Part shown: piece after piece, positions 54,952-64,000 of the stretch | How positions within the stretch are numbered: the stretch's first letter is position 1 | How the letters are laid out: each line of letters begins with the position of its first letter | Notes under the pieces: generated by a model | What the model saw: only the letters and a program-made list of their open reading frames with translations | What the model was told of the DNA's origin: nothing | Databases searched by the model: none | DNA from: Stratiolaelaps scimitus | Taxonomy: Eukaryota > Arthropoda > Arachnida > Mesostigmata > Laelapidae | NCBI GenBank assembly: GCA_019614645.1 | Contig: JABWDB010000036.1 | Location: forward strand, 3,322,833 to 3,386,832 | Length of the DNA stretch: 64,000 nt | Direction: 5' to 3' | Translations under genes and position numbers: made by a program

Positions 54952-55890
54952 AGCTCACTGCAGTGTTCCTACTGCAGTCAGTAAAATTTATTATAAACAC
55001 TTAATTCTTTGATGATAACCGTCGTGAAATGGACTTAACAGGTGCCTTAAGGCTGGGTGATCTAACATTGGTTAAAACGGTCATATTTCTTAACCACGCT
55101 TATATGAACGTATTAAGTAAGTGTACCGTTAATGTATGATAATAACGAGACGTGGATTCAATACTCACCACTTCAATACGCAAGCATATTGTTTACCAGA
55201 TTTGTTTGGACTTGGTAGTTAAAATGATTCGATTGTCGAATACGTGATCATTCGCTGATAAAATTGTCTGCTTGGACTATCTGTGTGAGTGTCTTGTGGT
55301 GCTCTGACGTGCCAATATGTCATATAAAATTGCGCTAGATTACTGCTGTTTTTTTCAATACGATAACTTTAAAAAACGAAACTAAAACTTGGCAAAATAG
55401 AAACTGCTCGATCGGGTAGCCCAAAACGAAACGCGATAATACTAGTTTCGCTTGATTTTAGCACTCCATGATTTTGAAACAACTTTTTCTTAAACAATTT
55501 CAATTTCATTAATAATTGGGGCACATGTCCATGTGCCCTAATAATTAACCAAACTGGTCAATTTAGCAACCGCAATTACAACGATCGTAAATAAAGAAAT
55601 ATCTCATCAATAATAGTGTTCTCCAGTGGCTCTGCTACGGAAAGTCCCATCCGATTTAGTATCTTCTGATTCTGCTCTAAGCCACTGTATATCACGATGA
55701 AACGCTGTATAACATGCCTACGAATATAGTTTCTTGAGACCGCGACCAGCTTCATCTAGCTCAGTGGTTAAAGGTTTCTATCTATTATTAATTAATTAAA
55801 TATAATTAACGCATAATTAAATATAATAAGCCGCTTTTCGGCGGCTTATCTTTTTAATATGGTCATGTTTGGTATCGTTATGTAGCTGAC
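54952..55890. other. 3' flank of gene B with two small inverted repeats
   Basis: No coding was recognised. Inverted repeats: AATAATTGGGGCACATG / CATGTGCCCTAATAATT (55511-55546, imperfect) and ATAAGCCGC / GCGGCTTAT (55826-55849). A tRNA box-A-like TAGCTCAGTGGTTAAAGG at about 55756 may be a SINE relic. Confidence 0.5.
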
Positions 55891-56170
55891 GACGGGGGCT
55901 ATCTTTTTATGCGGGTGGGGGTCAAAATTGGCAGGCATTTTATACCATGAGGTCTATGTAGGGGGTGGTTTTCTCTGCACGCATCGATGCGTCCCGGTGT
56001 GCTGAACAACTTTGCAAATATTGTCCTCAGGTGAAAATAACATTTTCGGTTATTTTTTTGCGTTTTTCGCCAACGTGTAACATGGTGTTCTATGTAAAGG
56101 GTACTTTTCTCGCGTGTTCGCGATGCGTTTCAACGAGGTGAACAATTTCCCAATAGGTATCCCTATACCT
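55890..56170 (+). repeat. Dispersed two-unit repeat (inverted partner at 18320-18690)
   Basis: Units contain GGTCTATGTAGGGGGTGG, TTTTCTCTGCACGCATCGAT and later TGTTCTATGTAAAGGGTACT, TTTCTCGCGTGTTCGCGATG. The class is unknown. Confidence 0.65.
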
Positions 56171-56339
56171 ACAGTTGATCTGGGCGCCACTCATACAACT
56201 TCGAAAGCCAGAAGTGAGTCACGGCGTTGGCGGGGAGCCGAAGGCTCCCGCCGACGCTCATAGAACTGCGGGTGACGCCGTCGGACAGAAGCCGCAGGCG
56301 ACTGGCCGATTATCCAACTGCGACTCCAAGAAAAATGTC

Positions 56340-56504
56340 TATCAAGTTCATGACACTCTCTGATGCACTTGGGTGGGTGAAAAACGAACGAACTAAGCCT
56401 AAAAGAATTAGTGGGTTTGCATTAATACTGGCTAATGCTGTATCTCTTAAAAAGGCGATCTGTAATGAAAAATACCACGTTCCAAGCATCGATTGCGAGT
56501 AAGT
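56340..56504 (+). pseudogene. Partial third copy of the large exon (3' end)
   Basis: LSDALGWVKNERTKPKRISG then LILANAVSLKKAICNEK and the GTAAGT donor at 56501 are nearly the same as the end of the gene A and B exons. The upstream part of the exon is missing: the match starts at about 56345, next to unrelated sequence. Confidence 0.8.
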
Positions 56505-56689
56505 GGACATGACCAATGTGCATTGAAAATGCAATGCATTCAATGGGTAGCCAGTGGTAGGCAAGGAATAAATGAAAACGTATGAATTAGGAACTCGCGG
56601 ACCAATTACTGGAGTATTGTTCACACGTAAACCCGCAACACTCAACATGCATTATCACAAAGTCCAATACGACAACTACACAACTGTTT

Positions 56690-58640
56690 TTTATGGAACC
56701 ATATTATGCTGTTGAGGAACATATTCGCGAAATGTTCGACTCTCTACGCTGTGAATACCAATGTGAGCAACAAAGAGCCGGCGGAAAATTGCAACAATTC
56801 CTATTGGCATTCGATCGTGCACTGACCACACATAATTCATACGTGCGTATAAAACTAGCCAACAAGTAGCGACACAAACGATTGAGTCTGAGAACCAATT
56901 TGTGTCCGAAGTGGTCGATCCAAGTGAGTTTGGTGTCGATCCACGCGCACACAACTTGCCCATCGATGAGAATGAACTGCCAATTGCTCTTCATATTCCT
57001 GACAACCAATCCAATCAGGAATTAGTGCAATGGTACGCAACAGCCCGGGATAGTGACAAACCAATGTATCTAAGCAACACGTCGAAACACTGAATTCTGA
57101 TTACCTTTCCTGTTTTATTCCCATTCTGTGAATTTGAGCTGGACGCCAACACAGTTTTCCTATGAACAAGGACGTGCGTAAATACTACTATTACACAATG
57201 GCAAACAGCAGCATCGACAATTGTACGAGATTATGCAGCACCATCTACTGTACAACAGCACAACACCTACAGCAGACGCGCCCTCAACATCAGCAGGCTG
57301 CCGACGTGATCGTCGACGACTTGGTCGTCAATGAGGCAACACAGAATATGAATATGCTCGCTGTCAGCTCGCACGACGAAATCCGGCTTCAGTGAAAAAC
57401 CTTATCAAGAATTTGCACTCGAGCTCTTCCTACCAGCTGTGAGTGCCCGACTCTTACATCATCAAGATATCCAGGAACAGTATCGCCCGCTATCAGTTCG
57501 CACGACGAAATCCGGCTTCAGCGAAAAACCTTATCAAGAATTTGTACTCGAGCTCTTCCTACCAGCTGTGAGTGCCCGACTCTTACATCATCAAGATATC
57601 CAGGAACAGTATCGCCCGAACGAAGTTCCCTGCCTCAACAATCTGTAGGTGGAAAAGCTGACGAACAACTCGTGCTACCGGGAAACATCGCCATCCTACT
57701 GCCAAGCTTCACCGGAAGTTACCGGTGGTACACTCAACGATACCAAGAGAGTTTGATTGTAGTTGCAGGGCTTAGCCATCCGAATATCTTTTTAACGTTC
57801 AACTGCAATTCGAAATGGCGCGAAATTCGGGGTTCGTCAATTCTCACAACGGTCAAGTACAAGATTTCCCGGAAATCGTTTGTCGAGTGTTTTCTTTCAA
57901 GTACTCATTAACTATATCGAGAAGAGACCCATTTTTGGCAAGGTCGAAGCAATCATCTACTGAATCTCATCCACTCTCTCATCTACTGAGTTTCAGAATC
58001 GTGGAATACCGCATGCGCACATGCTCATCTTCCTGAATGCTGACAAAGTTCGCTTCATTGAAGGTATTGACAGCTTATTGTGAATTCGGCGTCGTCTTGA
58101 CGACAATGAAGAAAGCATCTTTATGGACCACGACGAACTGTATCACTTCATCAAATCACGATGGGCCTCAACAATGGAAGCTATGTGGCGTTTATTGGAA
58201 TTAGCATTACTTGGCTCGACACACACGATTGTCAACCTTCCCGTACCGAAGACAGGACAGCCTTTGCCGCCACAGGTCGCCGCCTGGCTCACACTGAATG
58301 CACAAGAAGATTATGCGTTATATCGATATTCCTAAATTCCATCGATGGAATCAGGCACTGAAGAAATTGACACTTTACCAACGCAGACTTAAGCCCACTC
58401 TCGGAAATCTATGTCCCGTTTATCCCAACTCGCTCGACCGTGATTGATATCACCTTCGTCTACTCTGCTACATGTTCGTGGGCCACGCTCAACTGCAGAG
58501 TTGAACACAATCAGCGGCGAACGTAAGACGACATTTGCAGAGGTTGCCGTAATACTCGGATCAGTAGAAAATTCCGTACATTATATAAAGGCAATGGAGT
58601 AACCACTGATCAGACGAATGCCACACGAACTTCGTAAACT
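56690..58640 (+). mobile_element. Helitron, decayed
   Basis: The rolling-circle initiator/helicase-type protein is recognisable in pieces: VAGLSHPNIFLTFNCNSKWR with the preceding LLPSFTGSYRWYTQRYQESL (57680-57840), an AHAHLLIFL-like piece (about 58015), WASTMEAMWRLLELALLGST (58150), and YHLRLLLHVRGPRSTAELNT spread over frames at 58440-58520. The order matches Helitron replication proteins. Helicase motifs and clear TC/CTRR ends were not found. Confidence 0.8.
57371..57629 (+). repeat. 129-bp tandem duplication inside the Helitron
   Basis: Two units beginning GCACGACGAAATCCGGCTTC at 57371 and 57500. The period of 129 bp is 43 codons, so the frame is preserved. The units differ at only a few bases. 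Confidence 0.85.
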
Positions 58641-58689
58641 ATTCGCGCTCCTCCAATATCCAAGGTAGATACCATCATTGTACTCTTTA

Positions 58690-59290
58690 CAATATTATAA
58701 GTTCATAATGATGATCAAATCACTCAACACCTATTAGCAATAGATTGGAGCCATACATTTGCTGGCGCGTAATCACCGGATGAGCTGTTCAACATTTGGC
58801 ATACGGATATGAGTGAGCTCGTGGTTCATTGGTTCCACATCGTGTACACCCACTGACGGGTCATATCTCCACACACGTAGACCGGCTGTATGAAGGTTTA
58901 TAGGTCATAGCTAACTCACATCATCAATCACTGTTTTATGCCTGCGCGACGAAGCGCCGTAAGATAGGCGAGGGCTTAGAAATTTTAAGATGGGACAAAA
59001 ATGAAACTAACCTTCCATCAAGTAACTTCACTTAAGCACTATCTGCAGCACCGATATCGTCGGCAATAGAACAAGTTAATGACATAGACCTGTCTGCAGT
59101 CTGTGAGCCTGGAATCGAAAGCCCGGAGGGTTCATCTGCGATCTTCTTTGTGTAGCCTACCTTGTAAGCGTCTTTAATCTTTGGAACATCCCTGGACACA
59201 TCCGAAGTAGCCACTGTTGTAAATATTAGTTGGCCGATGTTATTATAATTTGTACACAGTTGCGGGAAAATCGGATTTTGTCTCAAATTT
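58690..59290 (+). pseudogene. LINE-like coding fragment (right-arm copy)
   Basis: The plus strand matches 2420-1880 (minus) block by block: an AATAGATTGGAGCCATACAT start, the GCGACGAAGCGCCGTAAGAT block, and AGAACAAGTTAATGACATAG. Stops occur in the first block where the left copy is open. Confidence 0.55.
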
Positions 59291-59299
59291 GAGCGCCGT

Positions 59300-60030
59300 T
59301 CAGCGCGCTCTGCTTGTTGAAAACTCTAACGCGTTCATAATTAAATGAGAGAGGAAACGGCGCTGTTCATGACTACGCCGAACGAATTGTCAGAACGTCT
59401 CCTGCCGATCGTACGGACACGACGTGTCTTTCCTTAGCATAGGTTAGCAGGTTGCCTCACCGCACGTAGTTTTTCATCAATCCGAATAGATCACACTACA
59501 GAGCTGTCAAAAGAAACAGCAATCATTTTCTACAACCACTAAGTACAAAAAAGGATTCGGGTCTGCCCAGTGACGAAGCCAGGTTTATCGACATTGAGTA
59601 TTGCTTTCTCGGGGGCTGCGTCCAAGAATCGTGTCTTTTTGTAGGAACGTGAACCTTTAGAAAGAACTAATACAGTCCACACTATTTTAGTGTGTCGTGC
59701 TGAATTAATGTAATTATTCATCAATCATTATCATCATTATTTAGTGCTCATTATGGAAGTATCGATGAAATAGTTTTATTGTATATCGAATATTTATTAT
59801 GCGTACTAAAATATACGATAACTGGTTGATTATTTTTAGCAACTGTGATATAATTATTGCATACAATAAACATGTTCTTACAGGAATATTATTTACATAT
59901 TTTATAATTTTTTTGAGAAATCCTTCACCGACATAAGTGAAAGTATCTTTTGAGGAAGGAAGGTCCAGAGTGACTGTAAACGGCGGCAGGTGAGAGCATC
60001 TCTACTCGATTCGTCAGTAATGAAAGGATT
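59300..60030. other. No recognisable gene
   Basis: AT-rich towards 59900; no motif. A tRNA-like GGTAGCGCGACGGTTAGAGC at about 60038 borders it. Confidence 0.4.
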
Positions 60031-60179
60031 TAGAACGTGGTAGCGCGACGGTTAGAGCGACTGACGGTGTCAGTGAACGAAAAGAAGATCTCTTGCGGGA
60101 TTATGCTTCTCGCCATAGTAAAGGCAAACACAGCGATACGCACGCTGTAGAGATTATCGACAGAGAGCAGTTCGTTCAA

Positions 60180-60800
60180 GGTATATTAATAGCTGATAGG
60201 GACCCTATGGCCTCCGCCAAATGCTGCTCTTAAGAGACCGTTCTGGAATGGGAAACATTTTCAGGAATAAAGGAATAAATGGGAACTACCTCAGTTTCAG
60301 ATCTATTAGGGCACACATCAATTATGGTCAGCTCCGCGGAAAGTTTGCGATTGTTCCACACTATGAATGATAGATCTGTTATGTGTCCGGTGCACAAAAA
60401 AGGATCGAAGGTTGAACCGACTAACAAGAGGCCCCTGACGTTGACAGTGGTTGCTTGCGAACTTCTCGAAAGTATTAACTGCGAGGCCGTTTATGCAAGT
60501 GCAAATAAGCAAGGACTGATATCAGACGCTCAGTTTGCCTGCCGACCAGGCCGCAGCACAACAACTACTCGAGCCCCATTGTGAATAGGCAACGCGCATC
60601 AATATGTCCCAACGTTTCGACGTGATCTATTTCGATTTCAAATCAGCGTTCGAAAGTGTCACTTACCCCAAGCTGATCCAGATCCTTCAATATCTTCACC
60701 TGCGAAAAATTTTTGTGCGAGTGATTGTGTACTTCTACAAGAAACCCTCACTAAGTTCTTGGAGTGGACGGTTGCCCTTGAGTGTCAACGTAAGAAAATG
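60180..60800 (+). pseudogene. LINE reverse transcriptase fragment (different family)
   Basis: VMCPVHKKGSKVEPTNKRPL, LTVVACELLESINCEAV and LISDAQFACRPGRSTTT (fingers), then FDVIYFDFKSAFESVTYPKL, motif A with aspartate kept. Motifs B and C are absent. It differs from both the R2-like and the Jockey/CR1-type copies. Confidence 0.75.
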
Positions 60801-60954
60801 AAATGTAGTTTGGATTACTACATATATTCCATCGGTGGAATTCAACTAACTAATCAATCGGGGCTGAGGCCGACATTGTCCCGGGGAAGGCGATGGCAGT
60901 TATAAATGACCCAAGACTGGGTGAAACTGATATTTGTCGAAACATACTCGTCAC

Positions 60955-61998
60955 TGTTTATTCAAACATACAGTGATTAGGAATTATTTCTAAAGATTAT
61001 GGGGGGGGGTAACTGGGATCGGGGCTGAGGCCGACGATGGCATTTCCTCTCTGCATAGCGAGGGACAGGCGTTGCAGAAGGAAAGATCCTGCGCGCTTGT
61101 CCCCGGTGGCGCGGATCAGCCTATGGTAGACCCCTTCGAGGAAGTTCGCAGTCAGTGCCGTGCCCGCCTAAGGTGTCAAAAGCAAGGTGGGAAAAAAGGT
61201 GGGTTGCCTGGAGTGCGGCGTACTTCCGTAGCTTGGCCCGCTCCGCACGCACTACCGCGTAACCGGGGGTGGTTGCCGAGTAGTTGGAGGTGCTCGAGTA
61301 TCAACCACCGTACCGTCCCAAACAAGGTGCTGGCCTCGGTGGAAAGGAATAAGAGTGAGGTCGTCAGGGCGGCGCCCGTCGGAGGTGTTGAGGCCCTATG
61401 GCTCCCTTGTACGAGGGATACCGGCGGAGTGGAGGGCCCTCACGAGCGTGTCATTAAGCATCGTGTATCGCGGATGGCGACCGGCGCTGCAGTCGCACTT
61501 GAGTCCGTGGTGGCCATTCGTTGCGACAGGGTCCCCGCAACGCTCGCAGCTGTGGGCCGCAACCACAGGGGCCCTGAGGAGGAGGCCCACACAGAAGCGG
61601 AGGGAGAGATCGTTGAGAGCAGTGCTAAGGGACGAGGAGGGCAGCGCGTGGAGTCACGCCCCCGCACCAGGCCTGTCGACAGCCCAGAGGCGAGCATGGT
61701 CAGCAACGTATGTTGCGCTGAGGCCAGGAGGGAGTCCCACAGCTCCTTGGTGAGGGTATCGGACCATACCCGCTGCTTGCTCTGCTTGTCCCGAGGGACC
61801 CGGGCGCGGACGTCCGTCTGGTCAAGGGCAGCTTCACGGGAAACTGAGAAGTGGGCGAGAGCTTCGGGGGAGGACTGTAGCAACCACGTCGGCGACCGCC
61901 GTAAGCGACGCTGCGAAGCAAACGTTAAAAAAACGAGTCCGTGGAAGCCATTCGTTGCGACAGTGTGCCCGCAACGCTCGCAGCTGTGGGTCGCGACC
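60955..61998 (-). mobile_element. R2-like LINE copy with finger and restriction-like endonuclease
   Basis: Minus strand: a linker with WSDTLTKELWDSLLASAQHT and PRDKQSKQRV, a finger HSCERCGDPVATNGHHGLKC, RHPRYTMLNDTLVRALHSAG, then DGRRPDDLTLIPFHRGQHLV with WDGTVVDTRA (endonuclease), LIRATGDKRAGSFLLQRLSL, and the 3' UTR ending near 60960. One frameshift separates linker and finger. A partial duplicate of the finger region lies at 61930-61998. Confidence 0.8.
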
Positions 61999-62301
61999 AC
62001 GTTTTATGTTACTCTGTTATTGGCATTTCATTGAATGGAATTAGTGAGAGAGTCGGAAATGTGCTTGAGGGTGGAACACCCGTTTATTTATCAAGGATCA
62101 CCTATTGGATCCCCATATCCTCGACACGTGGGTTTTAATTAGAGATAAATAAATAATAGCAAATATAAGGAAATTTAAGCAAGTGTCCACACCAAATGAA
62201 CGGTTGAAGTGTTGGCGGCGGCTTCCAATTATTGTATTATTTTACATTTATAACAAGCTGTACCTTCAAAGAACTCCCGATTCTTCTTTTCTTCTAGGGG
62301 T

Positions 62302-62350
62302 GCATATTTCGGACTGACTCACAGCTAACATTTAACATCCACGGCAGTGT
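62302..62350 (-). mobile_element. 49-bp SINE-like insertion in copy C leader
   Basis: It is flanked by TTCTAGGGGT at 62292-62301 and 62351-62360; same site as in copy B. Confidence 0.85.
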
Positions 62351-62659
62351 TTCTAGGGGTACTACACAGATAGCTTTCCATAGTGATTATTATATTGTCA
62401 CCAATAATACAATTATTTGTTGACGAACAGCCCGTTCCTGCTCTGTAGGGTCACCTCTCATTTTCCATGAATGACGACGCTGTAAATGATAACCTGTTCT
62501 ACGAATCTCGTCGGTTTGGCGCCCTGACATTAACAACGCGCGTCGTAGTGCCATATCATTTTTACATGCTTCGTGACGCGCAGTTCAGATCAGCGAATTT
62601 TCCCGGGCGGCGATACCCGCAAATGATATAATCAACCTGCCAAAGTGATTTCTAAATAA

Positions 62660-63131
62660 ATGCCCACCGTAAACGAGCCAGAGGCAGAGACCGCTGGAGA
62701 TGAAATGGCTACCGCAGGTGACAGAAAGCCAAAGACGCCAGGAAATGAAGATGCGGTCACTACAGGTCAAAGGAAGTCATGGTCTGCAGAAGATGAAGAA
62801 GAGTTCCGGTTCCCTACGCTTCGCAGGCCAGGGACCCCTGGGGGGAATGAACTCTCCATTACAGACGACAGGAAGGCAAAGCTGGCACGTATCAGGAGGA
62901 CAGTTCCCGAGTCCTCTCCGATCTATCAAGGGCCGATTAAGGGTGAATCGAGAGAGTTTGTACGGTTGATCAAGACTAATAGCGAATTCCAACAGGAAAA
63001 CGTAAACCTCCGCCAAGAAATAGATGCATATTTGGAAGGACCCGATAAATCTAAGTGCGCGTGCGTTAAGGTTATAGCTTGGAGTGTGGGAGCGATTTGC
63101 TGCCCCATCGCGGTCATCGCAGTTTTGTCGG
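62660..63131 (+). CDS. Anchor/Cys-rich gene family, copy C, first coding exon
   Basis: ATG 62660 to the GTAAGT donor (G at 63132). Same layout as copy A: acidic head, basic patch (DRKAKLARIRRTV), coiled coil (FVRLIKTNSEFQQENVNLRQ), membrane segment (VIAWSVGAICCPIAVIAVLS). About nine substitutions separate it from copy A with no length change. A proline in the membrane segment is a notable difference. A single-pass, N-in orientation is inferred from the charged head. Confidence 0.75.
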
Positions 63132-63184
63132 GTAAGTTTAACCTAGATAAACTTAAATTTGCTTAATATTGACAATTATTGATA

Positions 63185-63410
63185 ATTATGTAGATGTTTC
63201 CCAATATGGAGAATTTCTAAGGCTGTCGAATGACTACCCAAGATAATTCGGTACAACAACTCACCCAGCCGGACAAAATCCGTTCCTGACAATGTGTACC
63301 AAAAGGTGGCAGCAAATACGGTTGCTTTTGACTTCTCTGAAAACATACATAGGACCTCTTATCGTCAGTGCACCCCAGACTCTGAATAAAATAAATAATA
63401 AAATAGACGG
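63185..63410 (+). pseudogene. Copy C, degraded middle exon
   Basis: DVSQYGEFLRLSNDYPR, TAA, then FGTTTHPAGQNPFLTMCTKR: the second half is shifted relative to copy B by a one-base loss at about 63280. Confidence 0.5.
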
Positions 63411-63538
63411 CTCGGGGGTGAACACAAATAGTCGAACCGTTAGGCCAGGTATTGGTGTTAGTGGCTGTAGTAGTATTCATCTAGCACCTATCCGTTTCAT
63501 TGGCCTTTGGGATCATTAATAGTTGTCGCCCGTCGCAG

Positions 63539-63953
63539 TCTGTAATTGTATCAACAGCAGGTCTCCAAAGTGCGAAGTCTTTAATGTCGTTACCTGATTT
63601 GCTCTGTTTGCTAGTGACCTTTTTGAATGTTGACAACATATCTAAGGACTTGCGTTTCTCTATTTACACCTCCGATCTGGCTTATTTTCTTCTAGCTCTC
63701 TTAATGGGACTAACGGGAGGCTGTAACACCGATGAGAAAGCCTTATGCACTAAGGCCAATGCAACCTGTTCCAAACGATGGTTCACATCTGCCTGTAAAT
63801 GCAACGTAATCGGACACGAGTTCTACAGGAATATTTGTCAATATAAATGCGACTATGATTCACGAGGATTTTGCCCCAATGGAATATGTTACAAGTCGCG
63901 TTGTTTTCCGGATGTATTCGCCTTCTTGTCGTTTATCTACAACGAAAAATGTA
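63539..63953 (+). CDS. Anchor/Cys-rich gene family, copy C, cysteine-rich exon
   Basis: Acceptor GTCGCAG (AG at 63537-63538) to donor GTAAGT (G at 63954), 415 nt, open throughout. The hydrophobic stretch SDLAYFLLALLMGLTGG precedes CNTDEKALCTKANATC, then SACKCNVIG, NICQYKCDYDSRGFC, NGICYKSRC and NEKC. It differs from copy A at very few positions. The domain would be extracellular if the first exon supplies the membrane anchor; alternatively the hydrophobic stretch is itself a signal peptide and the exon belongs to a separate gene. Confidence 0.7.
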
Positions 63954-64000
63954 GTAAGTAAAATCATTCATTTAAGAAGAATGTAGTAAGTAAAATCATT
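63946..64000 (+). repeat. 32-bp tandem repeat with splice donor, cut by window end
   Basis: The TGTAGTAAGTAAAATCATT unit appears twice before the window ends; same array as 32780-32870. Confidence 0.85.

Larger units (their letters stand above)
62000..64000 (+). repeat. Anchor/Cys-rich gene repeat unit, copy C
   Basis: It has the same start as copy B (TTTTATGTTACTCTG) next to the same R2-like LINE fragment, the leader with the SINE at 62302-62350, and all three exons. It runs off the window end inside the 32-bp tandem repeat. Confidence 0.85.

Noticed and set aside
60038..60075. tRNA-like box A
   Set aside because: No T arm or box B was found at a suitable distance.
61072..62034. Long plus-strand frame of 320 residues
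   Set aside because: It is the antisense of the R2-like LINE. The minus strand carries the finger, the endonuclease and the C-terminal motifs, and the plus frame is rich in Arg/Ala/Gly as expected of a GC-rich shadow.
1..64000. CRISPR arrays, bacterial operons, phage or integron structures
   Set aside because: No regularly spaced repeats; the genes are intron-containing and the transposons eukaryotic.

Overview
The window looks like intergenic and intronic DNA from an animal with many transposable elements, most likely an arthropod. BEL/Pao, Ty3/Gypsy, Ty1/Copia, Jockey/CR1-type LINE, R2-like LINE with a restriction-like endonuclease, Helitron and mariner remnants occur together. The cellular genes that can be seen are split by GT-AG introns, and nothing has bacterial operon structure. 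A chelicerate is possible because of the small cysteine-rich secreted-type exons, but this is a guess. Almost every coding region is broken or partial; only a few open exons look intact.

Layout. Left arm, about 0.8-16 kb, read on the minus strand: a five-exon-block gene (gene A) with exons at 15951-15818, from 11791, 10937-10725, 6751-5860 and 5388-5142. A LINE-like block (2420-1880) and part of a repeated unit (1340-780) lie beyond it. Right arm, about 47.8-64 kb, read on the plus strand: the same blocks in the same order (gene B: 47828-47962, from 49028, 49666-49878, 53304-54210, 54678-54951; LINE-like block 58690-59290; repeated unit 62000-64000). The window is therefore organised as a large, diverged, interrupted inverted duplication.

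Centre, 16-47 kb: mostly transposons. A 5'-truncated Jockey/CR1-type LINE (16360-17270) is followed by a Gypsy gag-protease remnant (19270-20410) and a decayed BEL/Pao element with both LTRs (20414-26020). Two internally deleted LINE copies share one deletion junction (26130-27480 plus, 40600-43200 minus). A near-complete LINE occupies 27480-32330 on the minus strand. A Copia element with LTRs (35027-37930) sits between two inverted copies of a second gene family. A second BEL/Pao remnant lies at 43560-46110.

Second gene family (repeat unit, copies at 35010-32780 minus, 38480-40500 plus and 62000-64000 plus, with a fragment at 1340-780). Its first exon encodes an acidic, coiled-coil, single-membrane-anchor protein start that ends in a GTAAGT donor. 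Its later exon encodes a hydrophobic segment followed by a cysteine-rich domain. The two outer copies are almost identical and the middle one is a pseudogene.

The strongest new observations are: (1) the colinear inverted duplication carrying two unrecognised multi-exon genes; (2) the three-copy anchor/cysteine-rich gene family with a duplicated splice donor in a 32-bp tandem repeat; (3) a family of very short retroposed insertions (49-118 bp) flanked by 10-14 bp target duplications, whose 3' ends form a small hairpin with compensating base changes before an A-tail; and (4) a LINE deletion subfamily with a shared breakpoint. No database search was possible, so all names rest on motifs read by eye.
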